Source: Treponema sp. UBA3862
GTDB taxonomy: Bacteria > Spirochaetota > Spirochaetia > Treponematales > Treponemataceae
DNA length: 26,581 nt
NCBI GenBank assembly: GCA_002392405.1
Contig: DGGY01000033.1
Span: 1 to 26,581 of the forward strand
Direction: 5' to 3'
Translations under genes and position numbers: made by a program
The notes under the pieces: model-generated
Databases searched by the model: none
What the model was told of the DNA's origin: nothing
What the model saw: only the letters and a program-made list of their open reading frames with translations
Shown here: one piece after another, positions 21,527 through 26,581 of the stretch
Numbering within the stretch: the stretch's first letter is position 1
How the letters are laid out: the number at the start of each line of letters is the position of its first letter

Positions 21527-23203
21527 ATGGCAGAAATCGAAACAACAAAAAAAGGTATTAACAAAAAAACAATAATTATTGGAGCCGTTGCCCTTCTGGT
21601 TGTGGCTGCAATTGCTTCTGTAATCTTTATCAATGCAATGCCTAAGGGTGTTAAGGTTGCAGTTTCAAATCTTCCTGATTCATTAAACCCGGTTCTTCCC
21701 CAGAATACCCAGGGTCTTAATGCAAACGAACTTATTTTTGACGGTCTTTGTAACAACGAAGTAGTTGAAGATGAAGATGGTAACGGTTCACTCGTTGCTG
21801 AACCTTGTCTTGCTGAAGAAATTGAAGAGTACGGAAATGACAAAAAAACATTCCTCGTTACCCTTAACACAGGTACAGAATGGCATGATTCTACTCAGAA
21901 TGCACGCCACTATCTTTCTTCTGAAGACGTTATCTACTCTTTTGACGCATATGCCTTAAAAGAAAATGAATCTCCTAACCGCGAATATTTCCTTTCCTTC
22001 ATCGATAAATACGAAGCACAGGATGATTCTACTGTAATCATTACATTCAAAAAACCGATTCCTCTTTTCCGCGTTTATTCAGTTCTCGCTGCTTTCAAGA
22101 TTATTCCTGCTAAATACAAGGGCGAAACAATGAACGTAAACATGCGTGAAGGTGAAAATGAAAGAGAATTTGCCACATCTCCTGTTGGAACAGGTCCTTT
22201 CAAGTTCACTGAATGGAAAATCGAACGTTACATTGCTTTTGATAAGAATGCAAAGTATGAAAACTTTACAAACAAGCGCGTAGAAGCAGATACAATCGTT
22301 ATTGAACAGATTGTGGACCCTGAAGTACGCCTTAATGAACTTAAAAAAGGCAACATCAACCTTATTCTTGAAACAAACCCTCTTGACCGCCAGAAGGTTC
22401 TTTCTTTTGCTTCAGAAGGTGTTTATATCAGTTCATACATGCCTTATGCATTCTATGACCTTCAGATCAACACTACACTTTTCCCTAAGGCTGACGGACG
22501 CAAGGCAATCGCAATGGCTCTTGATAAGACAGCCCTTATTCCAGGCATCACTGACCAGGAAGATGTTGTTGTAATCAATTCAGGTATTTTCCCTGCAAAT
22601 ACACTTTCAAAGAACGTTCCTGAATATTATGACGGCGACATGCCTGCAAAACTTCCTTACAATCTTGCAAAAGCAAAGAAACTTGCTTCTTCAGGCGGAA
22701 TCGCAGGTCAGAACGCAATGCTTAAGTATCCTGAAAACATGGGTGCTTTCGGAAAACAGCTTGCTGATGCAATTGCCAAGCAGCTTGAAGAAATCGGTCT
22801 TAATGTTGAAGTTAAAAAAGTAAACGTAGATACATTCAAGCGTGATGTAAGCCGCGAAAAGAAAAACTACGAACTTGCACTTATGTATCATGACGGTTTT
22901 GACAACTGGTATTCTTCAATCGGAAGCCTTTACAAGACTACAGGTGCTGACAATGTTTCAGGCGTTACTGACAAAAAACTCAATGCCCTTTTTGCAGAAT
23001 TCGACAAGCAGAATGAAACTCGCGGCATGATTGACGTAATTGACAGACTTGAAGAAAGATTTGCTGAAGATTGTCCTGCAGTAAACCTCCTTACCCTTCA
23101 GAAAGATGTTTATGCGCGCGGTCTTAAGAACGTTGTAATCGCTTCTGACAACCCATTCCTTTCTGCAGAAAAATGGGTATTCGGTGAAAGAAAAACTAAG
23201 TAA
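21527..23203 (+). CDS. Family 5 solute-binding protein of a peptide ABC transporter, membrane-anchored
   Basis: SBP family 5 (OppA/DppA type) proteins capture peptides or nickel-type ligands and deliver them to the permeases. The 558-residue protein carries the usual features: KVAVSNLPDSLNPVLPQN near the start, TFLVTLNTGTEWHDS, SSEDVIYSFDAY, SPVGTGPFKFTEW, DPEVRLNELKKGNINLI, and a C-terminal ligand-binding lobe. Instead of a lipobox it has a positively charged N-terminus and one hydrophobic helix (about 15-36) with no cysteine, which suggests an uncleaved membrane anchor. AAGGAG (21512-21517) provides the ribosome binding site. Next to two permeases and a fused ATPase it defines an uptake system; peptide substrate is inferred from the family. 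Confidence 0.88.
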   Translation: MAEIETTKKGINKKTIIIGAVALLVVAAIASVIFINAMPKGVKVAVSNLPDSLNPVLPQNTQGLNANELIFDGLCNNEVVEDEDGNGSLVAEPCLAEEIEEYGNDKKTFLVTLNTGTEWHDSTQNARHYLSSEDVIYSFDAYALKENESPNREYFLSFIDKYEAQDDSTVIITFKKPIPLFRVYSVLAAFKIIPAKYKGETMNVNMREGENEREFATSPVGTGPFKFTEWKIERYIAFDKNAKYENFTNKRVEADTIVIEQIVDPEVRLNELKKGNINLILETNPLDRQKVLSFASEGVYISSYMPYAFYDLQINTTLFPKADGRKAIAMALDKTALIPGITDQEDVVVINSGIFPANTLSKNVPEYYDGDMPAKLPYNLAKAKKLASSGGIAGQNAMLKYPENMGAFGKQLADAIAKQLEEIGLNVEVKKVNVDTFKRDVSREKKNYELALMYHDGFDNWYSSIGSLYKTTGADNVSGVTDKKLNALFAEFDKQNETRGMIDVIDRLEERFAEDCPAVNLLTLQKDVYARGLKNVVIASDNPFLSAEKWVFGERKTK

Positions 23204-23218
23204 GTCAGAGGTTAATTA

Positions 23219-24310
23219 ATGCGTTTTCTGCGCTTTTTATTTAAAGAACTTGTCATTCACGGCATTCTTTTTGCCCTGATTGGCACAGTTGTTCTTTCTT
23301 CCCTGTATCTTATTGCTACAGGGGAGGATGAAGTTTCTTATGATAAAAGTGCTGCAGTTCAGATTGAATCAGAGGACAGTGAGGAAACAGAGGGGTCTGT
23401 AAGCGAAGCCCTTTCTCCTGCCTCTGAATCACTTTCTGAACAGGATAATGCGGCACAGACTGATGTTACTGCACCGGAGGGTGAACAGACTCTCCCGGCT
23501 GCAGATGCAAAAAAAGAAAAGAGGGAATCTGTCTGGAAAACAAACAGATACCTCAGGGCCTTAAAAGGATTCGGCCTCTTCCTGACAGGACAGGTTAATA
23601 CTTCAAGGGTGGGATTTTCTTCCGGGGCAATTATCAGAAGCGGTGCTGCAGTAACCCTGCCGCTGGCGCTCATCGCCCTTCTTGTTATCATCCTGATTTC
23701 GGTTGTCTGCTCATCATATTCAGTTACTACAAAATACATGGCAGTTCACTTTGAAAACAAGACTTCCGTTTATGTTGAAAAAGTAATCAATGCCGCTGCT
23801 GCAGTTCTTGCCGCAATTCCGCTTTTTGTAGGACTTATGATTGTTTATTCGGTTGCAGGCCGCTACTGTCCGCTTCCGGTTGTAGCCGTTGTTACCGTTT
23901 TATTCGGCGGTCTTTCCTGGGATGCAACAAACTTCCTTAAGACAGACATGCTCGCTCAGGTAAATCAGACACACGCAATCGTTTTCTCTACTCTCGGCCG
24001 TCCTATGGGAAAAGCCTTTCCGTCACAGGGAACATACTCAGGCTACCTTTTTCAGGCAAGCCTTCCCCGTTTTATTCCTTATGTTGCCGGCAAGGTTCCT
24101 GCAATTATCGGTTCAATTACAATTGCTGAAATTGCCTTCTCTTTCCCGGGACTTGGAAAAACTTTAATTGATGCCATGAAGGCTCTCAACGGAACAGACA
24201 CTCTTGTTGCGTCTGTTTTTGTTCTGCTTTGTGTCAATGCTTTTGTTTCATTAATCGTTAAGGGAATTCTCTTCCTGTTCTATCCGAGGTGGTATGAAAA
24301 AGCAATCTAA
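23219..24310 (+). CDS. ABC transporter permease, DppB/OppB-like, with acidic periplasmic insert
   Basis: This is one half of the membrane channel. The first TM helix (about 11-32) is followed by a hydrophilic, strongly acidic Ser/Glu/Ala-rich segment (about 34-107), absent from ordinary DppB. Five or so further TM helices follow (about 143-167, 188-210, 215-235, 298-320, 332-355). The coupling-loop region shows FSFPGLGKTLIDAMKALNGTD, a variant of the E-x-x-F-x-x-PGLG motif, and the C-terminus ends in LFYPRWYEKAI. It starts 15 nt after the binding-protein gene and overlaps the next permease by 17 bp. 363 residues against about 310-340 in the family. Confidence 0.85.
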   Translation: MRFLRFLFKELVIHGILFALIGTVVLSSLYLIATGEDEVSYDKSAAVQIESEDSEETEGSVSEALSPASESLSEQDNAAQTDVTAPEGEQTLPAADAKKEKRESVWKTNRYLRALKGFGLFLTGQVNTSRVGFSSGAIIRSGAAVTLPLALIALLVIILISVVCSSYSVTTKYMAVHFENKTSVYVEKVINAAAAVLAAIPLFVGLMIVYSVAGRYCPLPVVAVVTVLFGGLSWDATNFLKTDMLAQVNQTHAIVFSTLGRPMGKAFPSQGTYSGYLFQASLPRFIPYVAGKVPAIIGSITIAEIAFSFPGLGKTLIDAMKALNGTDTLVASVFVLLCVNAFVSLIVKGILFLFYPRWYEKAI

Positions 24311-25298
24311 TGTTTTAAAGACAATTATTATAGTTTTTCTTCTTCTGCCGCTTTTAGTTTCATGGCTGCCTGAAAAACTTTATTATGATTTGAGGGAAGA
24401 AAAAAAGGTTCAGACCTATCCTGACGGAACTCCTGTAATGATTCAGAATACTGATGAAAACGGAGATCCTGTTTTTGAAGAGGACGGAACTCCGCAGATG
24501 GTTGTAAGCCTTAAAAAAGAAGTTACAGTGCGTTCTTTTATTCCCCAGTCGCTTTTTGAAAATGAAGAAAAGAGTGAAAGGGAGATTAAGCAGGATTATC
24601 TTGGTTTCCTTAAATTTTTAGACCAGGTTTTCGTTTCCTTCAGAAAACTCTCTCTTATTCTTGTATCGACACTCATTTTTGCAATGATTTTAAGTGTAGT
24701 GCTCGGTTATTTAAGCGTGCTTTCGATGGCTGCAGGAAGAAGTTTTTCAAATGTTTTAAGTGCATTTGAATCAATTCCGTCAATTATTATTGCGCTTTTC
24801 TGTTATGTTCCTGTTTCAGGCGTTTTGAGTAACGGAAAGGCTGATACTTCTTCCTGGGTTTCGCTCATGGTCTTTGTCGGAGCTGCAACTGTTACAGTTC
24901 TTCCTGAGGCTGTAAGAAGTATTTCGATTCCCCTTTCTGACCTTTATAACCGCAAGTACAGTGTTTCATTCCGCTCTTACGGTTTTACTAAAAACAGAAT
25001 TCTTTCTGTACTTATGAGGACTTCCCTGATGAAAGATACCTTAAAGCGTGTTGCCGCAGGTATTCTTCTTAAGACTTTAGTTCTTGATACTTCATTCGGT
25101 TATGTTGTTCAGCTTGGCTTTGGTGAAAACGGTTCTCCACAGCATACGAGTCCTGGTGCCCTGATTGCAGCCTACCGTTCAGCAATTTTCGGTTCGTCGG
25201 ATTATCCTTCCCTTTATTTCTGGATTCCGGCTTTAATCGTTATTGCCATCAGCGTTGCTTTCCTTATGATTCTTGGAAACAAACATTCGGAGGAGTAG
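24294..25298 (+). CDS. ABC transporter permease, DppC/OppC-like, with periplasmic insert
   Basis: The second membrane subunit has a first TM helix (about 8-24) and a long polar segment (about 28-112) containing two DGTP-x-M repeats (YPDGTPVM and EDGTPQM). TM helices follow at about 118-142, 153-175, 187-205, 250-270 and 305-326. The cytoplasmic loop with RKYSVSFRSYGFTKNRILSVLM matches the family's coupling region (A-x-x-G-x-x-x-x-x-I). It overlaps the upstream permease by 17 bp, and its stop is immediately followed by the ATPase ATG, so translation is coupled. 334 residues. Confidence 0.83.
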   Translation: MKKQSNVLKTIIIVFLLLPLLVSWLPEKLYYDLREEKKVQTYPDGTPVMIQNTDENGDPVFEEDGTPQMVVSLKKEVTVRSFIPQSLFENEEKSEREIKQDYLGFLKFLDQVFVSFRKLSLILVSTLIFAMILSVVLGYLSVLSMAAGRSFSNVLSAFESIPSIIIALFCYVPVSGVLSNGKADTSSWVSLMVFVGAATVTVLPEAVRSISIPLSDLYNRKYSVSFRSYGFTKNRILSVLMRTSLMKDTLKRVAAGILLKTLVLDTSFGYVVQLGFGENGSPQHTSPGALIAAYRSAIFGSSDYPSLYFWIPALIVIAISVAFLMILGNKHSEE

Positions 25299-26581
25299 AT
25301 GAAACCAGTAGAATTTATTGATTTTTCAATTCACCTTGGCGACCGCATTACTCTTAAGCACAGTAATTTTTCCATTGAAGAGGGAACTTCTACTGTAATC
25401 ATGGGAGTAACAGGAACTGGAAAATCGGTTCTTTTAAAATCAATCGCCGGAATCCTTCCGATGAATATCTTTACTTTTGAAGGTTCTCAGAAGGTAAATG
25501 GACTTGATTCTTATATTGACGGACAGAAACAGGATTTTGACCAGTGGACAAGAATTGAACAGTCAGGCCTTATGTTTATTCCTGCTGAAACTGCACAGGT
25601 TATGAATCCGTCCCTTACCCTTGATCAGAATCTTGCTCTTCTTGCACCTGGCGAAAGGGAAAGAATTGTCAGCCGTCTTGCTCAGTATTTTTCTATGGAT
25701 TTTGAAAAATATGCACGCAACTATCCTGATGAAGTTTCAGGCGGTGAAATGCAGAGAATTACACTCATGATTCTTTTAAGCCGCCGGGGAAACCTCATTC
25801 TTCTTGATGAGCCGACTGTTAACCTTGACCGTAACCTCCGCAAGAGTTTCGTTGAATTTTTAAATAAAGAAATCTTAAACGATAAGACAAAGACATTCCT
25901 GATGGTAAGTCACGATGTTGATTTTATCCGCCGTCTTGATCTTACGCAGGCTTATATCTTAAAGGAAGGGGAGATGATTAAACTTGATGAGCTTCCTGAA
26001 CTTGAAGGATATGAAAAGCCTGAAGCTAAAAAAGGCGCGTCAGGTTCTGCAATTGAACTTAAGGAAGTTTCCCAGTCTTACAACAAGCGCGGACTTTTCG
26101 GAGATAAAAAGTTTACGGCATTTAAGGGCCTTAACCTTACCTTTGAGCGCTCAACCGTTTATGGTATTACAGGTCCTTCAGGCTGCGGTAAGTCATCCAC
26201 AATCAAGGCAATCCTTCGTCTTCTTGATGAGACAGGAGGACAGATCCTTATGGAAAATGATGATTTAGTCGCATTAAAACCAAAGGAAAATGGACGCGAT
26301 CCTAAAGAATTCAAACCGTTCAGAAAGAGAATGGCTGTCGTTCAGCAGGATTCACGCTTTTCATTCTTCCCTGACCTTAAGATTAAAGATTCCTTCGCCC
26401 AGATTTCAAAGGCAGGAATTGAAGGAACCCTTGAAGAATTTACGGAAAATTTAAAGAAAGTAGGGCTTACTCCTGAGCATCTTGAGATTTATCCGCAGTC
26501 ACTTTCTTCAGGTGAAATGAAGCGTGTAGATATTGCCCGTGCCCTTACAGCAAAACCGGACATCCTTCTTCTGGATGAGCC
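25299..26581 (+). CDS. ABC transporter ATPase with two fused nucleotide-binding domains (partial)
   Basis: The frame is open to the window edge, giving 427 codons plus two bases. Domain 1: Walker A GVTGTGKS (36-43), signature VSGGEMQR (146-153), Walker B NLILLDEP (165-172) and H-loop SHD (204-206). Its Q-loop region (FIPAETAQVMNP, 93-104) seems to lack the usual glutamine. Domain 2: Walker A GPSGCGKSS (292-300), Q-loop VVQQD (347-351), signature LSSGEMKR (402-409) and Walker B ILLLDEP, where the window ends. Two domains in one chain replace separate DppD and DppF. The ATG directly follows the permease stop and GGAGGAG overlaps that gene's end. The protein is cut within domain 2. Confidence 0.9.
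   Translation, partial: MKPVEFIDFSIHLGDRITLKHSNFSIEEGTSTVIMGVTGTGKSVLLKSIAGILPMNIFTFEGSQKVNGLDSYIDGQKQDFDQWTRIEQSGLMFIPAETAQVMNPSLTLDQNLALLAPGERERIVSRLAQYFSMDFEKYARNYPDEVSGGEMQRITLMILLSRRGNLILLDEPTVNLDRNLRKSFVEFLNKEILNDKTKTFLMVSHDVDFIRRLDLTQAYILKEGEMIKLDELPELEGYEKPEAKKGASGSAIELKEVSQSYNKRGLFGDKKFTAFKGLNLTFERSTVYGITGPSGCGKSSTIKAILRLLDETGGQILMENDDLVALKPKENGRDPKEFKPFRKRMAVVQQDSRFSFFPDLKIKDSFAQISKAGIEGTLEEFTENLKKVGLTPEHLEIYPQSLSSGEMKRVDIARALTAKPDILLLDE

Overview
The window looks like the chromosome of a gut or rumen Treponema-type spirochaete. The signs are a pectate lyase lipoprotein with a long poly-serine linker, spirochaete-style lipoboxes (C-S-N-A after the signal peptide), a long-form divergent PRPP synthetase, moderate G+C, and intergenic regions full of short hairpins. 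This assignment comes from family recognition, not from a database search. Core genes mix with surface and uptake genes. No prophage, insertion sequence, CRISPR array or integrase is visible.

Layout. (1) 1-3547: gatC-gatA-gatB, a tight plus-strand operon for tRNA-dependent amidation, closed by a hairpin terminator. (2) 3548-5834: a secreted PL1 pectate lyase lipoprotein with 50 consecutive serines, then a hairpin-rich spacer and terminator. (3) 5937-8308: four small plus-strand genes. These are an aminotransferase-fold-like orphan, a 3-TM protein, an ASCH-domain protein, and a 4-TM protein that has its own promoter, a roughly 175-nt highly structured leader and a bidirectional terminator. (4) 8323-11258, minus strand: a metallo-beta-lactamase-fold hydrolase, a beta-helix-like lipoprotein and tRNA-Arg(CCU). 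(5) 11284-14569, minus strand: prs, an FGGY sugar kinase and a HAD phosphatase. A PhnP-like phosphodiesterase is transcribed divergently from prs, so the neighbourhood looks devoted to phosphoribosyl and sugar-phosphate metabolism. (6) 15587-15961: rpmB with a strong promoter and terminator. (7) 16093-18126: uvrB on the minus strand. (8) 18278-26581: an exported FGE/sulfatase-modifying-factor-fold protein, then an apparent peptide-uptake operon (helical lipoprotein, membrane-anchored family-5 solute-binding protein, two permeases with acidic extracytoplasmic inserts, and a fused two-domain ATPase cut by the window end).

Three things stand out. Several genes (the PhnP-like gene, uvrB, the sugar kinase, the 5975 orphan and probably gatC) have a -10 box only 6-9 nt before the start codon and no ribosome binding site, which implies leaderless mRNAs. 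The 4-TM gene at 7832 is preceded by four consecutive stem-loops that begin at the predicted transcription start, a candidate cis-regulatory RNA. The intergenic regions share small hairpins with a conserved CATCCGTG core and compensating arms, plus a second G-rich repeat present in two inverted copies.
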